DNA of 64,000 nt from Pseudomonas sp. MIACH (GCF_001269925.1 NZ_LHVO01000002.1:248001-312000), one strand, 5' to 3'; positions 27,796-36,687 are shown, counted from the stretch's first letter. Notes: generated from the letters alone by a model not told the origin. Numbers and translations: made by a program.

Positions 27796-28979
27796 TGCGC
27801 ATCCCTCTGGTGGCGTCCCTGGCCTGGCAGGATTACCGCAACGATGCCTGGCTGTCGGCCTGTTCGGTGCTGGCGCTGGTGGCGGTGATCGCGCCGTTGC
27901 TGGTGTTATTCGGCCTGAAATTTGGACTGGTTAGCAGTTTGACCGAACGTTTGGAGACCGATCCGGCCACCCGTGAAATTATTCCGTTGGGCGGTGGTCG
28001 ATTCAGCAGCGCATTTGTCGAACAGCTCGGCCATCGCAGTGATGTGGCGTTCGCGCTACCGCGTACGCGGCAGATTGCGGCGACGGCGCAGGTCGGCACG
28101 CTGACCTTGGAGATGCTGCCGACGGCGGCGGGTGACCCGTTGCTGGGCGGTCTGCCGATGCCCAGGGGCCTGGACCAGATTGTGTTGAGCCACACCGCTG
28201 CCGAGAAGCTTGCGGCGCGGCCGGGGGATTGGTTGGAGACCAGCTTTGCGCGGCAAGTGGCCGGGCGCGTGGAGGCCCAGCGCACGCGCGTGCAGGTACT
28301 GGCGGTGCTGCCGCTGGAAGCCTTCGCTCGGGATGGGTTGTTTGCCGATTTGAGATTGCTGGAAGCGGCGGAAGATTACCGCGATGGCCGTGCGGTGCCG
28401 GCGTTGGGTTGGGCCGGTGATGAGGTCGCTGTGAGCGAACAGCGGGTGTATCCGGCGTTTCGTTTGTACGCGCGTAGCCTGGTCGATGTGGAGCCACTGC
28501 GGGTATTTTTCGCCGGGCAGAATCTGTTGGTATCGACCCAGGCCCAGACCATCGCCCAGGTGCAGTCGCTGAGCCGCAACCTGTCGATCGTGTTCTGGAT
28601 CATCGCCGGGTTGGCCTTGGCGGGCGCATTTGCGGCGATCTTCGCCGGGGCGTTGGCGGCTGTGGCACGCAAGCGTCGAGAGTTGTCGGTGTTGCGCCTG
28701 TTGGGGTTTTCCACCGGCGCGCTGTTGCTGTTTGTGGTGCTGCAAGCGCTGTACAGCGCAGGGTTTGCCGCTTTGCTCAGTGCCGGGTTGTATGGCCTGG
28801 CCGAAACAGCTGTGAATAAGCTATTTGTGCAGGTGCCGGGCGAACACGCCAGCCACCTGCTGGCGCGTCACTATGGCCTGGCCCTGGTTGCAGTCCTTGG
28901 CGTCAGCGCCGTGGCGGCCGCCTGTGGTGGTTGGCGAGTGGCGCGTATCCAGGCTTCTGAAGGAATCAGAGATGTATAA
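27795..28979 (+). CDS. tagS: TagS: ABC transporter permease of the T6SS sensing pathway
   Basis: 394 residues from ATG 27795, which shares a base with the tagT stop. It has the FtsX/MacB-type layout: one N-terminal helix (about 20-42), a large periplasmic domain, then three C-terminal helices, with RKRRELSVLRLLG at the cytoplasmic loop. It pairs with TagT. It overlaps tagR by eight bases. The assignment relies on order and fold; the sequence alone says only LolCE/FtsX-like permease. Confidence 0.88.
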   Translation: MRIPLVASLAWQDYRNDAWLSACSVLALVAVIAPLLVLFGLKFGLVSSLTERLETDPATREIIPLGGGRFSSAFVEQLGHRSDVAFALPRTRQIAATAQVGTLTLEMLPTAAGDPLLGGLPMPRGLDQIVLSHTAAEKLAARPGDWLETSFARQVAGRVEAQRTRVQVLAVLPLEAFARDGLFADLRLLEAAEDYRDGRAVPALGWAGDEVAVSEQRVYPAFRLYARSLVDVEPLRVFFAGQNLLVSTQAQTIAQVQSLSRNLSIVFWIIAGLALAGAFAAIFAGALAAVARKRRELSVLRLLGFSTGALLLFVVLQALYSAGFAALLSAGLYGLAETAVNKLFVQVPGEHASHLLARHYGLALVAVLGVSAVAAACGGWRVARIQASEGIRDV

Positions 28980-30681
28980 GTTACTGGGCGCCGCCGTGGC
29001 GCTGAGCCTGGCCTCGATGGCCTGGGCCGATGAGGCAAGCGACAAGCTCGACAACCCCAAGCCGTTGCCGGATGACGTCAGCCTGCCGCTGCCGTGCGAA
29101 GGCAATATGGTGTTCCGCTACGCCTACGTGCTGGCCCAAGGGACGTTGGATGACCGCGAGATCAGCCTCGGCTACCCCTTCGCCGAAGGTGAGGCGGGTT
29201 ATCAGCAGTCGTTTATTTCCGGCTATCGCCGCGACTTTATCAACGGCCAGTTCACCCTCAAGGACTTGCCGAAAGACTGGAACAAAGTCATCGCGCCCCT
29301 GATGCCGAAGACCGACGCCAAGACCCCGCTCAAGCCCATGTTGTACTTCATCGGCAAGTACGAAGTGACCGCACGCCAGTACGCCCAGGTGATGGCCCAG
29401 GCGCAGTCGCTGGCCAGTGGCGAGCCAGCGCCGGCGTGCGATGCACCCACCGGCATGGCCGGGCGTTTGCCCAAGGTGAAGCTGTCGCGCTTTGAGGCTG
29501 AACGCTTTTCGGCGGTGTACAGCGCCTGGCTGATGAAATACCACCGCGACTTGCTGCCGGTGAGCGGTCGCGGTTCATCGGCAGAAGATGGCGGTCTGGG
29601 CTTTGTACGCCTGCCCACCGAAGTGGAATGGGAGTTCGCCGCGCGCGGTGGCCAGGCGGTGAGCCGTCAGGATCTGGAAGGGCGCCTGTTTCCACGCCGC
29701 GTCGAAGGCAGCGACAGCGATGGCCCGCTGGGTGATTACGCGGTGTTCAATCAGGTCGCCGGCGGCACCGGCCAGGCCGCGCGCCTGATGCCCATCGGCA
29801 CCAAGCTGCCCAACCCCATCGGCATGTTTGACGTGATCGGCAACGCTGCGGAAATGGTCCAGGAGTCCTTCCAGCTGGTCCACGCCGGTCGTCGCCAGGG
29901 CACGTACGGTGGCTTTGTGGTCAAGGGTGGCAACTACCTGGAAGGCGAGGGCACGCTGTTCACCGGCATGCGCCGCGAATACCCGCTGTTCGCCGCCGAC
30001 GGCACCGAGCAAAGCAATGAGACCACCGGGTTCCGCGTGGCGATTGGTGCGTTGTCTGCGCCGCGTTCGCGTTACAAGGAGCTGTTTGCGCAATGGCAGA
30101 AGGAGGGCCGCCTGGCCTCGCTGACCGATGCCATCGACGACGCCCAGGACCCGACCAAGCGCCTGGACAGCATCATCGCCGCCAGCGTCGATCCCAAGCT
30201 GCAAGCCGAGTTGGGGCTGGTCAATGAAGAGCTCAAGCGCAATGTCTCGCTGATCGCCCAGCAACGCGAAGAAGCGGCGGGCAACCTGATTCAGTCGGCC
30301 GCGCTGGTGGCCGAGACCATCGGCAACTACAACATCCGCCTGGCCAACCTGCAGAAGAGTCGCCAGCAGGCTCTGGACAATAAGGACGAGGCCAGCGCGG
30401 CGCTGTTTGCCACGGCCATCGACAACGGGCGCAGCGCCCTTGATGGCGCGGTGGCGATCTATATCGACAACCTGGCCACCGGCACGCGCTACACCGATGC
30501 GGTAATCCAGGCGCAGTTTCAACGGATCAAGGAAGAGTTGGATCGCAAGCCAGTGCTCGGCAAAAGCCTGGTGACGCGCGCAACACTGTTCGTTCGCCAT
30601 GTCGGCAACTACCGCAAGCAACAGCGGGCCGACCCGGCGACGATCTTGAAGGAATTGCTCGCAGCGAGCGGTCAGCGATGA
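28972..30681 (+). CDS. tagR: TagR: periplasmic FGE/SUMF1-like activator of PpkA
   Basis: 569 residues from ATG 28972 (MYKLLGAAVALSLASMAWA, a Sec signal cleaved after Ala19). A formylglycine-generating-enzyme-like domain follows (about residues 110-365: YEVTARQYAQVMA, RLPTEVEWEFAARGG, IGNAAEMVQES, FVVKGGNY, TGFRVAIG), then a helical C-terminal region. In P. aeruginosa TagR is needed for PpkA activation and is held at the outer membrane by TagQ. The open frame extends upstream into tagS; the signal peptide fixes the start. Confidence 0.92.
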   Translation: MYKLLGAAVALSLASMAWADEASDKLDNPKPLPDDVSLPLPCEGNMVFRYAYVLAQGTLDDREISLGYPFAEGEAGYQQSFISGYRRDFINGQFTLKDLPKDWNKVIAPLMPKTDAKTPLKPMLYFIGKYEVTARQYAQVMAQAQSLASGEPAPACDAPTGMAGRLPKVKLSRFEAERFSAVYSAWLMKYHRDLLPVSGRGSSAEDGGLGFVRLPTEVEWEFAARGGQAVSRQDLEGRLFPRRVEGSDSDGPLGDYAVFNQVAGGTGQAARLMPIGTKLPNPIGMFDVIGNAAEMVQESFQLVHAGRRQGTYGGFVVKGGNYLEGEGTLFTGMRREYPLFAADGTEQSNETTGFRVAIGALSAPRSRYKELFAQWQKEGRLASLTDAIDDAQDPTKRLDSIIAASVDPKLQAELGLVNEELKRNVSLIAQQREEAAGNLIQSAALVAETIGNYNIRLANLQKSRQQALDNKDEASAALFATAIDNGRSALDGAVAIYIDNLATGTRYTDAVIQAQFQRIKEELDRKPVLGKSLVTRATLFVRHVGNYRKQQRADPATILKELLAASGQR

Positions 30682-30765
30682 TCGCTGGCTGTATGGCGAG
30701 CTTGGAAGGGACTCAGGCGGCAGTGGCCGTGCTGGGCAAGTCAAACTTAGAAGAGAACACAACCT

Positions 30766-31692
30766 ATGCTTTTTTCCCGTAAGGCGGTTTCCAAGCGTCA
30801 TCTTTTGCTGATTGCCGCTGGCTTCAGCACCGTGTTGACAGGCTGCGCCACGTCACCGGCTTCCAAGGTCGCGTCCAGCACCAAGGTCGAGTACTACCCC
30901 AACTGCTACGAGCCGGTGCAGCACTTGCGCGCCACCGATTCGAACATGACCAAGTCGGTGGTCACCGGCGCAGCCATCGGCGCGGCCGGCGGTGCATTGT
31001 TGGGCGCCCTGACCGGCGACAAGGAAAAGCGTGGCCGTAACGCCGCCATCGGCGCAGCGGGCGGGGCCCTGGCCGGCGGCGCAGCGGGTTATTACACCGA
31101 GCGTCAGAAGCAGATCGCCGATGACAACCAGCGCATTGCCTCGTATGCGGCTGACGTGAACAAAAGCGCCTCCGACATCGACCGCAGTACCGCGTACGCC
31201 AAGGCGTCCCAGCAGTGCTACCAGAGCGCATTCACCAAGTTGGTGAATGATCGCAAAGCCAAGACCGTCAACGACACCGAAGGCCGCAAACGCCTGGCGG
31301 AAATCGTCTCGGGCCTGAAGGAGTCCAATGACCTGATCGTTGCGGTCAACGGCAAAGCCGCCGAAGACCTGAACAACTACACCCAGGCGTACGAGAAAGA
31401 CCTGCAGCAGGTTGGCGTACAGCGTGCCGACGTGGTCACCGTGGCCAAGGCCGATGCAACACCCGTTGTGCCAGCGGGCAAGAAGAAAGGTACCGGTACC
31501 AAGCCGCCGAAAAAGCCGCCGCTTCCAACCGTACCAACAGAAGCGGTGAGCACCGAGAAAACCTTCCAGACCGCCCAGACCAAGCAAGATGAAAGCAAGA
31601 AGGTCGCCAGCGCCGGTAAAGCGCAGATCGAAGGCACTTGCCGTGATCCAAACCTGGCCGACTGGGCGCCGGTTCCTTGCCCTAACGTTTAA
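30766..31692 (+). CDS. tagQ: TagQ: outer-membrane lipoprotein of the T6SS sensing pathway
   Basis: A 308-residue lipoprotein with lipobox LTGC (Cys27). A glycine-zipper segment (about residues 68-105, repeated GAAIGAAGGAL-type) suggests membrane insertion or oligomerisation. The rest is helical, then a Lys/Pro-rich stretch. TagQ retains TagR at the outer membrane in P. aeruginosa. It is the last gene of the plus operon, 84 bases after tagR and just before a terminator. Confidence 0.88.
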   Translation: MLFSRKAVSKRHLLLIAAGFSTVLTGCATSPASKVASSTKVEYYPNCYEPVQHLRATDSNMTKSVVTGAAIGAAGGALLGALTGDKEKRGRNAAIGAAGGALAGGAAGYYTERQKQIADDNQRIASYAADVNKSASDIDRSTAYAKASQQCYQSAFTKLVNDRKAKTVNDTEGRKRLAEIVSGLKESNDLIVAVNGKAAEDLNNYTQAYEKDLQQVGVQRADVVTVAKADATPVVPAGKKKGTGTKPPKKPPLPTVPTEAVSTEKTFQTAQTKQDESKKVASAGKAQIEGTCRDPNLADWAPVPCPNV

Positions 31693-31715
31693 GTAACATG
31701 CTGCTATAAGCGTCA

Positions 31716-31765
31716 AACGCCAGCCGATCTTCCGCTAATGCGCAAGATCGGTGGCGTTCTTTTTG
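31716..31765 (+). terminator. Intrinsic terminator of the tagH-tagQ operon
   Basis: Stem aacgccagccgatctt / aagatcggtggcgtt with a single bulged G, followed by ctttttg. It lies 23 bases after the tagQ stop and separates the T6SS operon from the next two genes. Confidence 0.8.
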
Positions 31766-31816
31766 CAATTGGTTAAACTGCTGCGGCCACTCAATAATTA
31801 CACCGAGGCCGTGTGC

Positions 31817-32197
31817 ATGAAATTTCGTCTTCTGCTGTGGGTGCTGGGCCTGATGATGGGCAAAGCCAGCCGCACCAATCCTGCCTTCCAGCAACAGCTG
31901 GGTGACAAAGACCTGGCGTTCCAGTTGCAGACCCTCGACGGCAAGGTTGCCCGTCATTTCATCGTCAAAGACCAGCGCATTACCAGCCGCTCGGGTGTCC
32001 ATCCGGCGCCGGCGTTTGCCATCGCGTTCAAGGATGCCGCCTACGGCTTCGCCACGATGCAGGCGAAGAACAAGCAACTGGCGTTCATGACGGGCATTCA
32101 GGACAAGTCGATCCAGATCAAGGGCAACCCGGCGCTGGTGATCTGGTTCCAGGGGTTGACCAAGTATTTGAAGCCGAAGAAAAAGGCAAAAAGTTAA
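31817..32197 (+). CDS. Small membrane-anchored SCP2-like protein, function unknown
   Basis: 126 residues from ATG 31817 (MKFRLLLWVLGLMMG, one hydrophobic N-terminal segment). The rest resembles the sterol-carrier-protein-2/lipid-binding fold: FQLQTLDGKVARHFIV, then AFAIAFKDAAYGF, and a Lys-rich tail. The frame is open 22 codons upstream but without a better start. It stands after the T6SS operon terminator, so it is probably transcribed on its own or with the next gene. SCP2-like domains bind lipids or acyl groups. A link to secretion is only positional. Confidence 0.65.
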   Translation: MKFRLLLWVLGLMMGKASRTNPAFQQQLGDKDLAFQLQTLDGKVARHFIVKDQRITSRSGVHPAPAFAIAFKDAAYGFATMQAKNKQLAFMTGIQDKSIQIKGNPALVIWFQGLTKYLKPKKKAKS

Positions 32198-32262
32198 GAC
32201 GGTTATCGGAACTCTTCATAAACAAAAACCACGCATTGGAGAACAGCGATCCCGGTGCGGAC

Positions 32263-33114
32263 ATGAAGATTGATGTGTCAGTTAAGCCCTCGTATCACAC
32301 GAGGGCTGCAGCAGAAGAGCCTTTCAACAAGCTTGCAGATAGCCCCCGGCCGCCTCTCAAGGCCGCGCTGGCTCCCGATGCATTACGACCTCCTGAGGCG
32401 GTCTGCAATGCGAGGCTCAATAAAGCCGATCTTTCAGCGGGAGATATTCTGCTCTTGATGGACCAGCCACAAAACACCGCGATGAGTCATCGGTTAATCA
32501 AGCTTGGCCAGCGATTGCCTGCGCTTTCGGTATTACGTCGTAATGGCGGCGATGCTGAATTGGTGCATGCGCTTATGTGGTCTAAAAGACCGAATAACGG
32601 TGCGAAACTTGGACCGAGCGCTGAGGGCGAATCGGAAATAGTCGAGATGCGGGGCGGATCCAAACTTTCATCCTCATCAAGTGCAGTTCGACAGGGGCTT
32701 TACAAAGTCTACTCGCCAAAAGATAAAAATCTCGGCGACTGGGCCGCACAAGTCGGGCAAGTTTGGAGCGTCGAAGGAGGGATTCCTTATTCAAAGCCGC
32801 AATCGGCATTGAGTGTTTTGAGAAACTCGAACTTCAAGGAAAACGCGGCGGCGGCGAGCGAGCGATATGCCAACCAGGCCTTTGAAAATGAGCCTCGGCT
32901 TTTGAAAAAGGGCTCCTTCTGCTCGCATTTTGTACTTGCGGCCTATCAGGCGGCAGCAAAAAACATAGGCGTTGAGCTGAGCGGCGCATTAAAGGTGGAT
33001 GCGCAAGGCACTTCGGTAAGAACGTTGGAGCATTTCCTCAAAGAGGATAAGCAGGGGTTCGATTTCAAAGGGTATTTGAACGTCGAACCCCAGGATGTGC
33101 TGTATCAAGAATAA
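32263..33114 (+). CDS. Putative permuted NlpC/P60 (papain-like) hydrolase; candidate effector
   Basis: 283 residues from ATG 32263 (an in-frame TTG at 32236 would add nine; neither has a clear ribosome site). The order GDILLL (60-65), His102 in ELVHALMW, acidic E126/E128, then Cys220 in FCSHFVLAAY matches the permuted YiiX/YebB-like NlpC/P60 layout, in which His precedes Cys. These enzymes act on lipids or amide bonds. No signal peptide or membrane helix is seen. The gene is AT-richer than its flanks (27-36 GC per 60 bases in lines I counted) and uses rare TTA (four), AGA, AGG and ATA codons, a sign of transfer. No obvious immunity partner is adjacent. Effector status is inferred. Confidence 0.6.
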   Translation: MKIDVSVKPSYHTRAAAEEPFNKLADSPRPPLKAALAPDALRPPEAVCNARLNKADLSAGDILLLMDQPQNTAMSHRLIKLGQRLPALSVLRRNGGDAELVHALMWSKRPNNGAKLGPSAEGESEIVEMRGGSKLSSSSSAVRQGLYKVYSPKDKNLGDWAAQVGQVWSVEGGIPYSKPQSALSVLRNSNFKENAAAASERYANQAFENEPRLLKKGSFCSHFVLAAYQAAAKNIGVELSGALKVDAQGTSVRTLEHFLKEDKQGFDFKGYLNVEPQDVLYQE

Positions 33115-33125
33115 CGGTGTTGTAC

Positions 33126-34526
33126 TTATCCCTGACTGAACTGCGATGCCAATTCGCGTAGCAGTACTTCGGCATCCAGCACCTTGCCCACTACTTCCTC
33201 AGCCTTGTCACGGCTCAAGCCCAAACGCTCAAGCAGTTCGTCCGGGATGGTCTCGTCCGGCCCGGAGCCGATCCCCCGGCTGCGCAGCAAGCGCACGGCC
33301 AGACACACCAGGTTCGGGTACTCGGCGTATTGCCCATCGTAGGTCGGGTCGTGCTGGAAGCGCAGGGCGGTGGACAGTTCGTCCGGCATGTCCCAGTAGC
33401 GCATCAGCCAGGCGCCGATCTGCTCGCGGCTGATGCCCAACAAGTGTTGCTCCACGTAGCTGTGGCACAGGTGCGGGTTGACCTCCAGGTGGCGGCAGAT
33501 CAGTGAGAAATGCGGCGGGAACACATGGGCCAGCAGCAGGTAGCCGAAGTTGTGCAGCAGGCCGGCGAGGTAGGTCAGGCCGGCTTCCGGGCGCTGGGCG
33601 CGAGGCATGGCGCGGGTCAGGCCTTCGATCACGGCGGCGGTGTAGATGGACTGGTGCCAGTACGGCGTGGCCTGGTGCGGGTGGTCCTTGGGCAGGCTCA
33701 AGGTCTTGCCCAGGGCCAGGCCCAGTGCGAGGTTGATCACCAGGTCAAAACCCAGCACGCGTACGATGGCGTCTTCCACCGAGCGGATCTTGCCCGGCGA
33801 TGCGTAGTACGGTGACGCGGCCCAGCTCACCACTTGGGCGGCCAGGGCCGGGTCGGTTTCGACCACGCCGGTGATGTCGTCGATGGTGGCATTGGGGTCG
33901 ACGCGCAGCTTGATGATCTTCTGTGCGGTGTCGGCCAGCGGTGGAATCTCGATGGTCGCTTCCAGGCGTTGCTGGATGCGGCGGGCGGTAAACGCCTGCA
34001 TCGCCTGGGTGATTTCCTCACGGTCATCATTCGGGCGGTCGAGGTTCGGGCGGATATTGCTCAGCGGTTCACCGAACTGGGCGGCGCTGGCCTTGGTGAG
34101 CATGGTCTTGAAGGCGTCGCTGGCGATCTCCAGCAGCAGCCCGGCTTCACCTGAATGCACCAGCAGGCTCGGCTCGTTGAGTAGGCTGCCTTCGTACAGG
34201 CACGGCGAACTGGTGAGTGCCGGCAGACCCGGCAGCAGGCTCAGGTCGTGCTTGCCCAGCATGCGTGCGACGCGATCCGGTGACACGGCCGTAAGGCGGC
34301 GACCGGTGAGTTCGGTGAGGCGGTTGAGGTCCAGCAGCTGGCTCTGTGGGAACAGCACCATCAGAGCGCCCACCGCGTCTTCCAGCAATACGGCCTGGAC
34401 CTTTTGCGCAGGATTCAGGCCCGGATGTTCGGTGACTTCCGTGTAGCTGATGGCGAGTTTTTCGAGCAGCGCGCGAATGACCGGCGGGGCGGTCAGTGGG
34501 GCTGTGGCGAGGGCAACTTCTGACAT
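33126..34526 (-). CDS. HDOD-domain protein with N-terminal YbaK/prolyl-tRNA-deacylase-like region
   Basis: 466 residues from ATG 34526 (27 earlier codons are open but not family-like). The first 150 residues resemble the YbaK/ProX aminoacyl-tRNA editing fold (KVQAVLLEDAVGALMVLFP). Residues about 190-400 form an HDOD domain (DPALAAQVVSWAASPYY, LAGLLHNFGYLLLAHVFP), a non-catalytic HD relative used in signalling. It is convergent with the preceding gene and upstream-adjacent to recG, as in other Pseudomonas. The exact role is unknown; stress or motility signalling is typical for HDOD proteins. Confidence 0.82.
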   Translation of the reverse strand: MSEVALATAPLTAPPVIRALLEKLAISYTEVTEHPGLNPAQKVQAVLLEDAVGALMVLFPQSQLLDLNRLTELTGRRLTAVSPDRVARMLGKHDLSLLPGLPALTSSPCLYEGSLLNEPSLLVHSGEAGLLLEIASDAFKTMLTKASAAQFGEPLSNIRPNLDRPNDDREEITQAMQAFTARRIQQRLEATIEIPPLADTAQKIIKLRVDPNATIDDITGVVETDPALAAQVVSWAASPYYASPGKIRSVEDAIVRVLGFDLVINLALGLALGKTLSLPKDHPHQATPYWHQSIYTAAVIEGLTRAMPRAQRPEAGLTYLAGLLHNFGYLLLAHVFPPHFSLICRHLEVNPHLCHSYVEQHLLGISREQIGAWLMRYWDMPDELSTALRFQHDPTYDGQYAEYPNLVCLAVRLLRSRGIGSGPDETIPDELLERLGLSRDKAEEVVGKVLDAEVLLRELASQFSQG

Positions 34527-34603
34527 GGCCTGATCCAATTTCCTACAGTCACCGGAGTATAACCAGCTTGATACAACTGTAGGTCGGATAAGTGAGTCTG
34601 GTG

Positions 34604-36679
34604 TCACACTTGGCCGTATTGCTGCCCATGACGCAGCCAGCGATCCAGCAGCGGGCTGACATGATCCGGCCAGCGTTCCAGCAGCGCTTGCGCGGCATCG
34701 CGCACGGCGGGCAACAGGTCGGCGTCGCGCATCAGGTCGGCGACCTTGAATTGCAGCAGGCCGGTCTGGCGGGTGCCGAGCATTTCACCGGGGCCGCGCA
34801 GTTCGAGGTCTTTTTCGGCGATGACAAAACCGTCGTTGGTTTCGCGCATGATCCCCAGGCGCTGGCGGCCGATCTGCGACAGCGGTGGGTGGTAGAGCAG
34901 CACGCAATGGCTGGCGGCGCTGCCCCGGCCGACACGGCCGCGCAACTGGTGCAATTGCGCCAGGCCCAGGCGCTCGGGGTTCTCGATGATCATCAGGCTG
35001 GCGTTGGGCACGTCCACGCCCACTTCAATCACCGTGGTAGCAACCAGCAACTGCAGGTTGCCAGCTTTGAATTCGGCCATCACCGCGGCCTTTTCCGCGG
35101 GCTTCATGCGCCCGTGGATCAGTCCGACCTTGAGCTCGCCCAAGGCGCTGGTGAGGTCTTCATAGGTGGTCTCGGCGGCCTGGCAGGTCAGTTCCTCGGA
35201 CTCTTCGATCAGCGTGCACACCCAGTACGCCTGGCGGCCTTCGGCGCAGGCGCCGCGCACACGCTCGATCACTTCGACGCGCCGCGTATCGGTGACCAGC
35301 ACGGTATTCACCGGTGTACGGCCGGGGGGCAGTTCGTCGAGGATCGAGGTGTCGAGGTCGGCGTAGGCGCTCATGGCCAGGGTGCGCGGGATCGGGGTGG
35401 CGGTCATGATCAACTGGTGCGGGTTCATGCGTCCGCCCACGCCTTTCTGGCGCAGGGCCAGGCGCTGCTGCACGCCGAAGCGGTGCTGTTCGTCGATGAT
35501 CACCAGGGCCAGGTTCTTGAACTGGACTTCGTCCTGGAACAGCGCATGGGTACCCACCACCATCGGTGCGCCGCCGGCGATCTGCTCCAGCGCTGCCGCG
35601 CGCGTCTTGCCCTTGAGCTTGCCGGCCAGCCACGCGACTTCCAGGCCCAGGGGCTCGAGCCAGCGCTTGAACGTGATGAAGTGCTGCTCGGCGAGGATCT
35701 CGGTGGGCGCCATCAGCGCCACCTGGTAACCGGCTTCCAGGGCTTGCAGGGCGGCGAGGGCGGCGACCACGGTCTTGCCTGCGCCCACGTCGCCCTGAAT
35801 CAGGCGCAGCATCGGCTCGTGCTGGCTGAGGTCGTAGGCGATTTCATTGCCCACGCGCTGCTGGGCACCCGTCGGCGCAAAGCCGAGGTTGGCCAGGTAT
35901 TGCGCAGGCAGGCGCGTGGCCTTGGGCATGGCGGGCGCACGCAGGGAGCGCATGCTTTCGCGCAGGCGTTGCTGGGATAACTGGTGGGTCAGCAGCTCTT
36001 CGAACGCCAGGCGATGCTGGGCCCAGTGATGACCGAGGGCCAGTTCGTCGACATCGGCGTCGGCCGGTGGGTGATGCAGGTAGCGGATCGCATCGGCCAG
36101 CGGCGCCAGTTGATAGTCGCGCGCCAGCTCCAGGGGCAGCCAGTCGGGCAGGCTCTGCGGGCCGAGCATGCCCAGGGTCTGCATGCACAACTGGCGCAGG
36201 CGCTGTTGAGTCAGGCCTTCGGTGAGCGGGTAGATCGGCGTCAGGGTGGTGTCCACCGGAGGCGGTTCATCCCCGGTGATGGCGCGGTACTCCGGGTGGT
36301 AGATCTCCAGGCCCGAGGCGCCGGGGCGGGCTTCGCCGTAGCAGCGCACGCGGGTGCCGCGCTTGAGGCCTTCCTTTTGTGCGTTGCTGAAATGGTAGAA
36401 GCGCAGGCTCAGGCCTCCGGTGCCGTCCTGCAGGCGCACCACCAGACTGCGGCGCTTGCCCATCACCACGTCGGCGCCGCTGACGGTGCCTTCGACCACG
36501 GCATCCTGCCCCGGGCGCAAATGGCCGATGGGCACCACGCGGGTGCGATCCTGATAGCGCAGGGGCAGGTGAAACAGCACGTCCTGGAGATTCTCCAGGC
36601 CGACCTTGGCCAGCTTTTCGGCCATGGCTTCACCGACACCCTTGAGTGCCGTCACCGACACCTGCGACAGCTCAGTCAT
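34604..36679 (-). CDS. recG: ATP-dependent DNA helicase RecG
   Basis: A 691-residue superfamily 2 helicase from ATG 36679 (MTELSQVSVTALKGVGEAMA). It has an N-terminal wedge/OB domain (FHLPLRYQDRT, VVMGKRRSLVVRLQDG), Walker A GDVGAGKT, the DEQH box in IIDEQHRFGVQQR, and the C-terminal helicase and TRG regions (GRVGRGSAASHCVLLY). It remodels stalled forks and branch-migrates Holliday junctions. It lies eight bases after oxyR, and the two genes are probably cotranscribed. Confidence 0.98.
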   Translation of the reverse strand: MTELSQVSVTALKGVGEAMAEKLAKVGLENLQDVLFHLPLRYQDRTRVVPIGHLRPGQDAVVEGTVSGADVVMGKRRSLVVRLQDGTGGLSLRFYHFSNAQKEGLKRGTRVRCYGEARPGASGLEIYHPEYRAITGDEPPPVDTTLTPIYPLTEGLTQQRLRQLCMQTLGMLGPQSLPDWLPLELARDYQLAPLADAIRYLHHPPADADVDELALGHHWAQHRLAFEELLTHQLSQQRLRESMRSLRAPAMPKATRLPAQYLANLGFAPTGAQQRVGNEIAYDLSQHEPMLRLIQGDVGAGKTVVAALAALQALEAGYQVALMAPTEILAEQHFITFKRWLEPLGLEVAWLAGKLKGKTRAAALEQIAGGAPMVVGTHALFQDEVQFKNLALVIIDEQHRFGVQQRLALRQKGVGGRMNPHQLIMTATPIPRTLAMSAYADLDTSILDELPPGRTPVNTVLVTDTRRVEVIERVRGACAEGRQAYWVCTLIEESEELTCQAAETTYEDLTSALGELKVGLIHGRMKPAEKAAVMAEFKAGNLQLLVATTVIEVGVDVPNASLMIIENPERLGLAQLHQLRGRVGRGSAASHCVLLYHPPLSQIGRQRLGIMRETNDGFVIAEKDLELRGPGEMLGTRQTGLLQFKVADLMRDADLLPAVRDAAQALLERWPDHVSPLLDRWLRHGQQYGQV

Positions 36680-36687
36680 ACGTTTAC

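Noticed and set aside
32236..32262. TTG start of the papain-like gene
   Set aside because: No ribosome site in front of it; the ATG at 32263 is preferred though also weakly supported, so the start remains open.
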